Shown: positions 1-10,480 of the stretch, one piece after another
Numbering within the stretch: the first letter of the stretch is position 1
How the letters are laid out: each line of letters starts with the position of its first letter
Assembly: GCA_013339765.2 (NCBI GenBank)
Contig: JABSTR010001631.1
Coordinates: 1 to 64,000 of the forward strand
Length of the DNA stretch: 64,000 bases
Direction: 5' to 3'
Origin: Haemaphysalis longicornis
Lineage: Eukaryota > Arthropoda > Arachnida > Ixodida > Ixodidae
The notes under the pieces: model-generated
Told to the model about the DNA's origin: nothing
Seen by the model: only the letters and a program-made list of their open reading frames with translations
Databases searched by the model: none
Program-made: the position numbers and the translations under genes

Positions 1-327
1 GCAACAGCCAAATCAAGTGGTTCGGAATCAACGACGCCACTAGGAAAGTACACGTTGGCCAATGAGAAGGGGAGGCAACCAGGTAGCTTTAATTACAGCA
101 CTAAAATTTCACAGTGTGGGCGTTGAAGTTGGAAGGACACTTTCGCGGTGTGGGCAAACGCTGTAGATATCAAACTTTACAGACCGTCACCTCGGGTTGG
201 CCTGTCTAGTCGAAAAGTGCGGTAATTACAAAGTCCAAATTTTTGGTTGCTACTTAGCCAGGTTTCCTGTAGCAAAATTACGTCTGGGAAAATTGGGGCA
301 CAAACCCAAAGTAAACTTTTAGAACCT
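1..327 (-). pseudogene. LINE ORF2 start, APE-type endonuclease, partial
   Basis: Read on the minus strand this stretch gives, directly after the end of ORF1, a peptide beginning PDVILLQETWLS and then YRTFRLDRPTRGDGL and ANVYFP. These match the opening strands of the apurinic-like endonuclease of non-LTR retrotransposons, with the conserved Glu in the LQETWL motif. The enzyme nicks target DNA to start target-primed reverse transcription. Frame breaks occur within the piece. The rest of ORF2 (reverse transcriptase) would lie to the left, outside the window. It follows ORF1 of the same element at 328-1870. The family is clear, but activity cannot be judged from such a short piece. Confidence 0.65.
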
Positions 328-1870
328 CTAAGATTCAGAGAGACCGGGTGCAGCAACTGCAGCTTGTGATATCTGATTCTTGGGCTTTGAAACAGATTTA
401 CCTTTCTTGGATTTTGCTTTTGGCTGCACTTTCAGGGTTTCGGTACTAGGTGATCCTGAACGTTTACTAGACGGAAGAGCAGTCTCCATAGGCCAAGCCT
501 GAAGCTCCATGTCCGATTCTGAAGAGGGCGAAAGGGGAGGCATATACTCTGTGTCGGCCGTAGGACCACGAACAGACGAAGTACCAGCCTCAGCGTAAGT
601 AGGATGTTCCGATCCACGCACCGAAGTAGCGAGAGTAGACGAGACTTTAACAGAATCCGAGGCAAGATTAGCTGCTGAGAACAGCGGACCTTCAGGGGCG
701 GGTGGAAGCTTGCTGGATCACTTGGGGAGAGGAGGTACACAAAAGGGGAGCGGGCTGCAAATGTGGCGCCAGCTGAGTCACCACTGTGCGAGACACTGCA
801 CTCGATTATGGTGGAAGTTAACTGGGTGATTACTGAAAGAGACACCCTTCTCAACAGCCGCTGCTACAACGGGAAGCAAAAAGCTGGGCATGGAAGCCGA
901 CCTGGGGAGCTTGGAACATGGTCTACAGCTGCATCATGCGAGGTAGTATAAGGAGGCTGATCTTGAGTGATGGAGAGTGTTTGGCCGTAACTCCAGCATC
1001 ATGTGTCCTTTCTTTGACAATTGTAACAGCATCCCCGCGCGAGCAGCGACGCTTACTCATGACCTCGACAACTTGGACTTCTTGAGCTCTCGCAGGGCAA
1101 TTAGAATAGTCAGCTGGGTGTGCCGCTCCACACAAACAACATTTGGCATCTTGGGCAGTACATAGCTCGACAGAATGGCTCTCACCGCATGCGCGACACC
1201 GGGGAGACGATTTGCGCCTTGCCTTGGATGTGTGGCCAAAACGCCAACAGTTGTGGAACTGAAGAGGCCGGGGGCGGAGAGAGAAGAGGTTCCACATAGG
1301 TCTCCATGGACACGTGGCAAATTTAATTAGCATATATGCACCACCAGATTCTGTTGCACACTGTTTTCTCTACAACACGAAACGGCTGCAACGGTAAACT
1401 GAGGTGACTCCCGCTACCGAAAACTGCTCTAGTACCTCCTGAGGTGTCATCTGAACATCAACACCTCGAACGATGCCCTTCACGCAAGCAAGGTGAGGGG
1501 GGATAAATGCACTCACCTGAATAGAGGTAAACATTGTACATTTCAAGAGGTCAGGACACAGGTCTCGTCTGACGACCGGCACAAGACGCCACCTTTGCCA
1601 AACGGGCGAACCTCCGTAATGTGCTCGAACTTCTCAGTAGCCGCTCGAAGTGCCGCCTGCACAGCCCGCGGGTTTTTCAGCCGGATGAATCCGCCACTTA
1701 CTGGCACCAAGGCCACGGGGATGATGCCCACCCCACTGCGCTTTAGGGCTTCCAATTGCATGTCCTTCGGACGAATCGAGGCCGCCCAGGGGGAATTCTC
1801 CCGGCCAGGAGACTCAAAAGACATCCAGGCGCGGAAACCAGCAACCTCGAAGAAAAGAAAACACCAAAAG
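328..1870 (-). pseudogene. LINE ORF1 (gag-like, zinc-knuckle nucleic-acid binding protein), broken
   Basis: ORF1 of a non-LTR retrotransposon, which coats the element RNA. Reading minus from about 1870, the N-terminal segment contains IIPVALVPVSGGFIRLKNP. The next segment has PPHLACVKGIVRGVDVQ. From about 1260 to 1100 there are CCHC-type knuckles (CWRFGH, CRACGESHSVELC, CCLCGAAHPADYSNC). The C-terminal part (621-328) is Lys/Ser/Pro-rich and ends at a stop at 328. The frame is broken near 1560 (shift), by a TAG near 1373, and again between 920 and 850, so no intact protein is made. Directly downstream on the same strand is the endonuclease start of ORF2. The clade is probably I-like; this is inferred from general resemblance only. 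The 5' boundary is uncertain, somewhere between 1870 and 2186. Confidence 0.8.
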
Positions 1871-2186
1871 AATGGCGGGAAACAACCGCTAATCCGCCTA
1901 AAGGTTGGCCGATCACCTGAACCAGGAAAGCGAAAAACCAAGCAGCTTAGAAGCAAGCGACCACGCAGGCAGACACGTCAGCCTTTCGGGCGCGTTCAGT
2001 ACGCGTCTCAATTCTCTTCCTCGTCTTCCTTTCAGTCATTTTCTTACAGGCGCTTTGACGCATACCCAGATGGGTGAATTGTAACAGGGAAGCAGTCGGG
2101 AGACATACACTAATGGGCTTGCACGATGACAGCACTGCGGCATTTCCCCTGCGGCAATATGAAGCTAGTAAAAAACAAGCACTCAC

Positions 2187-2360
2187 CCCGGTTCTTGTAT
2201 TTTGTAATTGGACGACTTTAAAGTGGAATTTCTTTTCGAAAAGATCTTTCATTTTACTGGCATCAACTTCTGCGCCGACTCTACGGCTTAAGTTTCCTTG
2301 AAACTCGATGTTATTGATTATGATGCACAGTCCTCGCGGGTTGCTCTCCATTTTATAGAC
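2187..2360 (-). CDS. Caspase exon: N-terminal part of the p20 protease domain
   Basis: A 174-base exon of exactly 58 codons, open in one frame, flanked by strong splice signals on the minus strand. The acceptor is a pyrimidine-rich tract ending in TTTTCAG (to 2361); the donor is GTGAGT (2186-2181). The peptide starts VYKMESNPRG, continues LCIIINNIEF, and later has SRRVGAEVDASKMKDLFEKK. The order Y.M...RG.C.IINN..F, then R.G..VDA, then LF...F.V is that of the first strands and helix of caspase p20. The Arg before VGAEVDA corresponds to the S1-pocket Arg of caspases. The catalytic His (in SHG) and Cys (in QACRG) lie in later exons, which would be left of the window or behind the LINE at 1-1870. 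Caspases are cytosolic Cys proteases cutting after Asp in apoptosis and immune signalling. Initiator versus executioner type cannot be decided here. It could be a processed or duplicated fragment, but intact splice sites argue against that. Confidence 0.85.
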
Positions 2361-4084
2361 CTGAAAAGGTGACAAAAAGAAACAAAATCACCCTAACAAT
2401 TACTTTCATGCTCATCATAAATTAGCGTTCGTTTTATGTTACAGCTGGGAAAATTGCTACACAACAAACAAATGAACAATCCCCTAAGGGTCTTTCCATT
2501 CGTGAGAACCACTTTCGCGTTACATCGCAATATAAAAAAAATAAACCATTCACCCACTCCTTAGACCGAAGCCAGCCTATAAAATTTCCATATTCTCCAT
2601 GTTACTTGTAACCTGTCATCTGAATATTGATCAGTGAGTTTACTTGGAAAACTGCAATCAACATCTGGCATTGCCTTTTACCACCTAGCAACAAATCCAC
2701 TCAAGTGAAGGTGCAAGCCGCTATGACAACAGTCATGAACGTTCTTGGCGAATTTTTAAAAAATCGAGGTGGTTTGAAGTTTTGGTATACGGTGAACTGA
2801 TGTCATCATTATGTAGTCTCAATGCGCATCAGATCTAGCATCATGAACGGGTATCACCACATCGGGTACAATAGGTTTTACATTGCCCTGTGCGCCATTA
2901 TGATGAATGTGAAGGATACTTATGTCGTAGCCGAATATGTGCCTAACGATATGCAGGCTCAGGTGGACAAGCCAGTATTGCCAAGCTCATTACAAGCTTC
3001 ATTGGGTTAATTTTTCTGTTTTACTTTTACTGTAATATCAATGCACTCTACGCGCAGTTCATATTTAAACACCCAGAGAGCAAATAAATTACGACGTCGC
3101 TGACTTAAAAATATCACAGGCGTTTTAGTTCTTTCATGTCGGCTTCAACGGGAAAATCTCGAACAAATTAACATATTTCCTCAGGCGTAGAGACGAGGGA
3201 TAATGGCAACAACCACAAGCGAGAGGAATAGAGATAAACTTTGCATGACGTTACAGAAGCACGGCCTGCCGAAGATGGGCTTCTTGAGGGACACAAAGAT
3301 TTCTACACAGGTACTTCACGGGATTTACTGCCTCGCACATGCTAAATGTGACGGCCGAGGCAAGGCCATGAGAGTCGGCGAAGATTTTAACATTGACGCG
3401 CTCCATTCCTTCTGGTGTATAGCATATGAAGGTGTAAGAGGTTTGGATCTGGGAAGTAGAGTAATCACCTGGAGCAAATTCTCGTCCAGGATGTGTGTTT
3501 CACATCACAATTGGCGTCGTACAATCTAAAGGCGTATCCCGGCTTGTGTATGAATGGGATAGGTAATTAGAAAGCAAGATAGAAAAAAATGGTTCTGATT
3601 TCAATATCTAAAGGATATCACATGTAAAATAAAGGCTGGGTGGGACAATTTGGCGGTTAAAAAGGTGGAGGCTGCTTACTTGGTGCTTCGAAGCCTTTTT
3701 GGGCGGCCCATCCTTTTTTAGATGTGTAGTCGTACAATAGTAATAATGGACCCTACGAGTATAGTTTTCAGTATCAAAGGAAGGATTTCTATTATTTCCC
3801 ACAGCAGCCTGGCGTCGGAGAAACCACGCCATACTCGGGTACCTATAGCTGAACGAGGTATCACCCAGCTAACGCGACGCCTATGGATGTCAGCGTGAGC
3901 GCGTCACTTGAAATGAGATTCCCCTTAATGAGTGGCATCGCCTGCTCCTTCCATCGTAGTTTGTTTGTCGTAGCTCGAGTAATTTATAGGCATTTTATCT
4001 CGAAAATGTCAATGAAATGACTCGCGTCTTGTTTTGAAATCTCGCAGTGACGCGCGCTTTGCGCCTCCCAGAGGAACCGCCTTC
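2361..4084. other. No recognisable gene; probably intron of the caspase locus
   Basis: AT-rich, no conserved motif found on either strand. A 108-codon plus-strand frame at 3203-3529 has no family signature and no splice or start context that I would trust. If the exon at 2187-2360 belongs to a live gene, this stretch is its upstream intron. Upstream exons were not recognised anywhere in the window. Confidence 0.4.
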
Positions 4085-4087
4085 TGC

Positions 4088-4262
4088 GGTGCCCAAAATG
4101 GTGGTTCAGTGGCTTAGGCGTTCTGCTTCTGCTGCTGACAACGAGGACGCAGGTTCGATTCCCGGCCGCTGTGGCCGCTTTGCTGACGGAAATTAAAAGC
4201 AAAAGCGCCCGTGTGTACGAGATTTCAGCACACGATAGAGATCCCCAGGTCACGGGGCGGCC
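4088..4262 (+). mobile_element. tRNA-derived SINE, Ruka-like
   Basis: Starts with a tRNA-like head carrying a pol III A box (TGGTTCAGTGGC) and a perfect B box (GGTTCGATTCC near 4152). The body, GCTGACGGAAATTAAAAGC then GATCCCCAGGT, is shared with other copies in this window (38.7 kb, 40.9 kb, 19.4 kb). This layout is that of the tRNA-related SINE described in ixodid ticks. It is mobilised by LINE proteins in trans and encodes nothing. Confidence 0.75.
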
Positions 4263-5825
4263 TCTCTAGCATCCACAGTGGTCCCGCGTAATTCGCACAA
4301 ACCGCGCCAAATCGTCACCTAGTGGTACGTGGCGTCTGAAAAACGTTGCATTTATCGTCATGGCAACGAGTGGAGATGGGGGAAAGGAGGTTGGTGACGT
4401 CGCGGACGCACGTCGCGGACGCTGCTGACGTCATTTTTTCCGCGGCAGCCAGGCTGGTCCGCCGGGCACCGGCCGCAGCAACCGACGCTCGCCCAACTTT
4501 CGCGCCGGCCGCTTCTCATGGGCCGCTCGGCAATGGCACCAGGCGCGAAAGTTGTACGAGTGGCGGCGATGCCTCGGAATGGCCGCCGCCCATCGTTTGG
4601 TATGTGTGCGCAGTACGCGTTTAATAACTGAACGAAGAAAACATGTAGGTAATAGTTCGTTTTCTGGTGTCGAATTGTTGTCTTTGTGGAGATATTAATT
4701 GGACCGTTACACAAACATTCCTTTCGGTTTTCTTTTATTTAAAATTCTAATGAGGACATCTTTGATTCGCAGTCATGAAAAAACATGCACTACTCTCATA
4801 TATTGCACATACATGTTGTGAACACACTATTGGACTCTAAGTAAAATTATGACATGCACATTTAGGAATACAACATTGCACAATAGGAAAAAAACGTCCG
4901 AGGTACACATTTAAATACAAAATAATTGATTACGCAAGCAGAACATCGAAAGTTTTAGTTAATATAGATTTTTTTTCCCGCACACCTCGACGGGAGAAGA
5001 AAAAAACTTGACAGGTCCCACTCAATGTATACTTATCTCTTGGGCTCGCGTCGAGACAGGAATATTCTTATACATTCAAGAAATCCGTTTCAGTTCAGAG
5101 ACACAGCAATAGGGAACCTATAAATCACGCAGAGGTATGCTTTAAGGCCAGCCTTTTTGACCAGTTAACGCAAACTTTGAAAGAAAGCGTTAACCCGGAC
5201 ATTAACCTGCATACACTGCCGAGAAATCATGTTCGCACCAACAAAATGCAGCGAGAAAAAACTGTTGCAACACAATAACCGCATTATAGATCACTCATTG
5301 CTGGATTATATCTGCGTACAAAAATAATGCGCAACCACGTCGTACAGCACAGAACACAATCGCAACACAAATCGAACGCACCGTCTTTTCTTTTAATGGC
5401 CCGTGAACAGTCTCATTACCGGGGGGGGGGGTGAGGGGGGGGAGAAGACTGGCAGAAGAAAAAAGCCGTTTCTGCATTGTAAGCCGAATGTTCCGTACTC
5501 ATTACTTCCAGATTTCGGGTAGGTTGGCACAAGCTACTCTCTAGCTACTGTCTGGGCCGCGCCTCTTATCTCATCCTGTCCGATACGGCATGACACTTCT
5601 AACTTAGAACTATGGAACAGCAAGGCCACTCGCGATAAGATGACAAGGCGCGGGAGCGCACGTTAGATTGAAGAGCAAAGCCCGCAATGCTACTTTTTTT
5701 GTTGTTTGTTTTTAAGTGAATGCACTTTAAACCCAAACGCCACCGCCGGCGGCCGGCGGCGGCGGCGTCCGCAGTCCCCTCTCCCTAGCAACGGCGTGGG
5801 GGAGAGGAGCGTCGGTAGCAACGGC
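4263..5825. other. Anonymous stretch with GC-rich start, no gene
   Basis: Contains a GC-rich piece at about 4380-4610 with one TGACGTCA palindrome (4426-4433), then AT-rich sequence. A poly-G tract lies near 5421-5441 and a run of GGC-type repeats near 5740-5770. No coding signal. Confidence 0.4.
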
Positions 5826-6110
5826 GCGGTGACGTCACTTCACCACGTGACACGCCGCTCCTCGCCTGACGTCATGGTATGACGTCACAGCCTCCCTCTC
5901 CCCAGCAGCTGCTCGCCGCGCACGCCTCCTCTCTCCACCGTGACGTCACTCTCTCCTCTCCCCCTCCTAGTGGCTGCAGCTCGTGCGCCGCTGTCCCTCT
6001 CCCCTTGCGCTCGCCTCCTCTCTCAGCCACCTGGCTTGGCGCGCTCGGCGCGGCGTACCCCCCTATATATGCAGCGATAAACTGCCAGACCTCCGTGGGT
6101 CGGCTCGCGC
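5826..6110 (+). promoter_or_regulatory. Candidate promoter: four CRE palindromes, E-box, TATA-like site
   Basis: TGACGTCA, the full palindromic cAMP-response element, occurs at 5830-5837, 5867-5874, 5880-5887 and 5941-5948. A CACGTG E-box lies at 5844-5849. A TATATAT site lies at 6064-6070, about 120-235 bases downstream of the palindromes. The segment is GC- and CpG-rich against AT-rich surroundings. Four perfect 8-mers in 120 bases are very unlikely by chance. No coding exon was recognised downstream, so it may serve a noncoding transcript, a distant gene, or be the 5' part of a repeat. TGACGTCA also occurs alone at 4426. Confidence 0.4.
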
Positions 6111-7500
6111 GCGCTCACGGCGAATGCCAACGGATTTTAACTTTACTCCCCCTCATAGCATCACCGGTGCATTCGCACCTAACCATGTTACCCTCGGGGA
6201 AAATGCTTGGGAGTTTTTTTTTAATGAGGAAACGCTTGCAATGGGGGCTGCCGACAACGCATGTATTTTGGCTTGGCCTTCCACTGACCACTGTGCAAAT
6301 CGAGTGGCATCGAACACCGCGGTATTCGCCAGATTTTTCGGAGCGCTGAAGCAACGCTTTGCAGCAGTTTTGCCGCAAATATCCGTTTTTGGAGCAAGAT
6401 GGCACAGGAAAAATTGGTCAGGGCACACCGCCCCCACTCCAAAAATCGCCGTGGTAATAGGTACGAAGTCAATGACAAGAAGCGCGTACAGTTGAGCTTG
6501 CCTGCTTTGTGAGCAGGTGTAGCGTGATGACTTTGGAGGGGTTGAGGAGCTTCACCAGAGGAAACGTCCAATGAAGTCTCAAACCTTCCTCGACTTGGGG
6601 CCCCAACCAAGACTCAAACCCACTGCACGAAACAACAATAAAAAATACATTGATAAGAATCCTGAATCGACGTTCAAGCAGTTACTAAGGCAATCATAAA
6701 ACGACAATGCCGCCTCAAATTCACCTTATGAGGAAGAGTGTGCGCACCGAACGCGCATTTACTTCTATTAAAACTTTTTGTACCTGCAAGGCTGGCATAT
6801 ATTTACACATTAGTTTCCACTCCAAGACGACTGACATGTCTCATTAACTTCACGTTACATGCGCGAAGTATTTTGAAAACAGAAGAGTGCGATCGGTCGG
6901 CTTTTTATGGAAATTACTATAACTTGTACAAAGCTAATTTGCTTACCTGTCACATTTGGAGAAGACGAGAAACTTGGCCGAACTGTTTCGCCCTGTGTTG
7001 CTGCACCACAGAGCTGCGCAAGACTGGTGACGCTCCTTCATCCGCGGCCGCATATTTAGAATACATTCGAATATATTTTATAATGCAGCGAAACTTTCAG
7101 CCTGTGGAAGCGTTATGCAGCCCGCGCAACCATTCCCACGCCGGCTCGCTTACGCACGCACCGAACTGGCCCGCCGCGGGCGCGGAGAGAAAAAAATTCC
7201 CCGATTTCCCGAGGGGGAAATGTGAAAGTGCGAATACGGTTCGCGCCGGGCGCTGCGCTCGGCCCCCGCAGCCCACCGCCTGCCGCCTTCTTTCATCTCT
7301 TCCATCGGGTTTGTAGTATCACGTCACCACGCAGTGCGTCTAACGCCGCTGAGGAGCACGCGCGGAAGCGTTAAAGATATAAGCGCGTCACTAACAGGTG
7401 TGGAAAGAAAGAAACGCTGAGGGAAAGGGAAGGGCCACGCCGCAGCACCCTGCCGCTAGGATCGCCACAATTTCGGAAACCGAAACTAGCCAGAGTCGCC
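6111..7500. other. No recognisable gene
   Basis: A 192-codon plus-strand frame at 6738-7316 crosses AT-rich then GC-rich sequence and has no domain, no consistent codon bias and no homologous motif that I can name, so it is not called. The GC-rich part near 7150-7300 may be repeat sequence. Confidence 0.35.
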
Positions 7501-7504
7501 GACC

Positions 7505-7562
7505 AGTGCCCAGGTGGTCAAAATTAATCAAAAGCCCTCCTCTACGGCACGCCTCTGCCTTG
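7505..7562 (+). mobile_element. 3' tail fragment of a Ruka-like SINE
   Basis: The words CCCAGGTGGTCAAAATTA, then AGCCCTCCTCTACGGCACG, match the 3' half of the SINE copies at 40.9 kb and 38.7 kb. The tRNA-like head is absent, so this is a truncated copy or remnant. Confidence 0.5.
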
Positions 7563-7638
7563 CGTTGCGTCGATGCGTTCAAACCTACAATTTATCCATC
7601 CATCGCCTCTTCCATCCATAGCAACTTTTATCCATCCA

Positions 7639-7678
7639 TAGCCACTGCGCCTCATCCATCGATGAGGCGCAGTGGCTA
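7639..7678. repeat. Perfect hairpin: 17-bp inverted repeat, 6-base loop
   Basis: Left arm TAGCCACTGCGCCTCAT (7639-7655) is exactly complementary to ATGAGGCGCAGTGGCTA (7662-7678), with loop CCATCG. It sits at the end of a run of ATCC-rich words (about 7595-7640). It may be a folded microsatellite product or the end of a small element. Confidence 0.8.
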
Positions 7679-8257
7679 CTTCCGCTCTTCTCAGATTTTA
7701 CCCGATTACGAGAAGACGTTCAGGTGACTGCGAGCCGCGACGTGGGATGTCAGGTCATGATGAATATGCGGGGGTAGCTAGTTTGTAGCAACTTCTCGAC
7801 AGCTCGTTGACTGTATTCGCAGAATCATGTGGTCGGTACAGTGTGCTTCCACAATTCCTGGTCCGGCAGTGGCTCGGATGTTCGCACATTGGCGGACGGT
7901 GCATGTGATTGTTCGAGGATGGTCTCCTCCAGCAAACCTACGATGAGCGGTGCTAACATGGTGTCGGTAGATATGCTGTCTATGTAATTTATTTTGAGCC
8001 ATGGGCTGGAGAAGTGGAGCGGTCTGCGGAGGAGTCTACGGTGCTCTGAGATGTTTGTGTGGCGTGAACGGCCTTGACTGCAATTGCGAAGAATTTCCTT
8101 TCATGGGGGATGATATTTCCGTGGACGGGAGAGGAGACCGAATAGGCATTTGATAATTGCCGAGACGATGCACCCTTGGGTCGGCGTCGGGGGCCTGTGA
8201 TCCCTTCACAAGTATTGTGAACGACTATGTATGCGATAACACAATCTGATAACACAA
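7679..8257. other. No gene recognised; abuts truncated Gypsy element
   Basis: Several broken minus-strand frames run through this stretch but show no integrase or other motif that would continue the Gypsy pol next door. The join at about 8258 is abrupt. Confidence 0.35.
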
Positions 8258-9757
8258 GATGTAGAACTCACGACCTTCGATGAAGTAGCGGAAATGCCTA
8301 ATTGAACAATAGATTGCGAGCATCTCCCTTCCGAAAGTGCTGTATCCTACTTCTGCAGGCTTCGGGCGTTTCGAGAAGAAGCCCAGTGGCTTCCACTGTG
8401 CACCCTCCTGTTGCTGCGGCACTGATCCAACTGATGTGGAGGAGGCGTCCACTATGAGGCGTGTAGGAGTGTCAGGCAGAGGATGAATCAGAAGGGTAGC
8501 CGAGGCCAGCTCATGATCAGCCTTCTGGAAAGGATTCTGGTGTTCGTCAGACCAGCAAAATTCTGGTGCATTTTTGTCGGTTCGGCGAAGCAGGTCGGTC
8601 AGTGGCTGTAGTAGTCGAGCACAAGGAATGAACCGCTGGTGAAACTCTAAGAACTCAAGGATCTCTCTCAGCTTGCGGATAGATGTTGGGGCAGGAAACG
8701 TTTTGACAGATTCCACCCTCGATTCCACTGGCATAACGCCTTCAGTAAGATGAGAGCCTCGACGCCAAACACGCACTTTTGAGGTTTCAATACCAGACCG
8801 TGCTCATCCAGACGCTGAAAGAGCTGGCGGAGGTGCTGTTCGTGCTCGGTAGGAGATCTGCTGGTCCCAAATATGTCATCCAGGCAGACAAAGACGAAAG
8901 GAATACCCCGGGTGACCTCAACTACGAATCTTTGAAAGGTATGTGTTCCATTTTTCAAGCCGTAGGGCATATGGACGAACTCAAACAGGCCGCATGTAGT
9001 TGTGATGGATGGATTTGGTATGTCCTTCGGTTCGACGGGGATTTGGTGGTATGCCGCTACAAGGTCGATCTTGCTGTATATTTTCGTACCGCCCAGCCGC
9101 GCACTAAAATCGTGAAGGGGTGGCAGAGGATACTGATGTGGCGTTATCGATCGTTGAAGGCTCTGTAGTCACCGCACGTGCTCCAGTCGTCCCCGTCGTC
9201 TTTAGGCACAATGTGCAGCGGCGATGAATGGTTGCTAAATGAAGGGCGAACATTTACCAGCGGCAGCATATGCTCGAACTCACTGCGTGCGGCTTGAACC
9301 CTGTTGCTGGTCAGCCGTCGCGGTCGGTAGGTGACTTGCGGCCCGGTGGTGACGATGTGGTGAGTCAAGTTATGTTTCACCGGCTGTTCTATGTTGCGGG
9401 GCATGGTTGGAGAAGGGAACTCGGCCAGGATGTGGTGGTAGGCAGATACTGGCTGGAAGGCGCAGAAGCCAGATGCGCAGATGTTTGACTCCAAACCACG
9501 TACTTTGAGGGATGTGAAGTTATCCTTGATGCAACGGTCACTTACGCTCACATCCAGGTTGAAGTATCTGAGAAAGTCTGCCCTGAGTATGGCAGAATTA
9601 GCGTGCGATACCACGAAGACCCAGAGAAACAGGCGCTTGAGTCCAACGTCTATTGTCAGCGATCGGAAGCCGTACGGAGCGATGGCAGCGTTGTTCACCG
9701 CCTGCAGCGATGATTTGTTCTTGCTACGTCGGCGATCCTCGCGGGTAGCCGGGAAAA
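8258..9757 (-). pseudogene. Gypsy-type pol remnant: protease end, reverse transcriptase, RNase H start
   Basis: Minus-strand remains of a Ty3/Gypsy pol. From 9757 it reads the C-terminal half of the retropepsin (IAPYGFRSLTIDVGL, then FLRYFNLDV). Next is the start of reverse transcriptase (HHIVTTGPQVTYRPRRL, SSPLHIVPK, CGDYRAFNDR). The palm with CLDDI in place of the usual YLDD lies around 8880, the thumb starts at KTFPAPTSIRKLREI, and the RNase H opening is LIVDASSTSVGSVPQQ. The sequence stops matching at about 8258 inside RNase H, so the rest of RNase H and the integrase are missing. At least three frames are used. The protease is cut at its right end by a LINE (9758-10480); gag lies beyond it. 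The element is clearly dead. Confidence 0.85.
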
Positions 9758-10480
9758 TAGAGATTTACGGAGACCATATCAATTCCGTTATCCAGGACGG
9801 ACGCCGCTAGGACTCTCCGAAAACTTGCTCGGGAGACCACGCTATCGAAATGGAGCACCCAAGAGTTCACGAGCGCTCGTATCCATGCCCTGGACCCCCA
9901 TCTTCAGCGCCCCCTCCCATTAGGCCTCCCACGATCTGATGCAACCATTCTCTGTCGCCTCTGGCTTGGAGTCGCATTCACAAATGCTTACTCCTATTTG
10001 ATTGGAATGGCAGCCAGTAAGACGTGCGAAGTCTGTGAAACACCAGAGACCATACGACATGTCCTCTGCGATTGTCCACGGTTTTCAACCGAACGCAGGC
10101 AGATCTCTGCGACTCTACGAAAATTAGACTCTCGGCGCCCGTTCTCTGAGGAGACAATCCTGGGCCACTGGCCTTCTCCGTCATCTGCGGACAAGGCGAC
10201 AAAAGTGCTCCTGTGTTTCCTCAAAACGACGGAATTGCACAAAATACTGCAGCGCAAGACTACTCTCTACGAACTGTCTGAACTTTACACAATGTCTACA
10301 GTGTCCTACCGCTGGGAACACCACTCCACGCTCTGTCCGTACCTTTCCCCTTCTTTTTCTATTTTCCACTTTTTCCTCATTGTTCCCCTTTCCCCCGTGC
10401 AGGATAGCATACTAGGCCGTAGCCTGGTTAACATTCCTGCCTTTCCTTTAACTGCTCTCTCTCTCTCTCTCTCTCTCTCT
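9758..10480 (+). mobile_element. 5'-truncated LINE (RNase H tail and zinc-finger C-terminus) inserted in Gypsy protease
   Basis: Plus-strand 3' end of an I-like LINE. The coding part includes LCRLWLGVAFTNAYSYL followed by a C-x2-C...H-x2-C type finger (CEVCETPETIRHVLCDC) and CPRFSTERRQ, typical of the ORF2 C-terminus. It ends in a long CT microsatellite (about 10454-10480) just before Gypsy sequence resumes at 10481. The left join at about 9757 is also abrupt. Everything 5' of the RNase H end is missing, as expected for aborted target-primed reverse transcription. No clear target-site duplication is visible and a few bases of the Gypsy protease are missing at the site. Confidence 0.75.

Noticed and set aside
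3203..3529. Plus-strand open frame of 108 codons
   Set aside because: No family motif, no splice or promoter context, composition like surrounding noncoding DNA.
6738..7316. Plus-strand open frame of 192 codons
   Set aside because: It spans an AT-rich to GC-rich change without any domain and the amino-acid order looks random.
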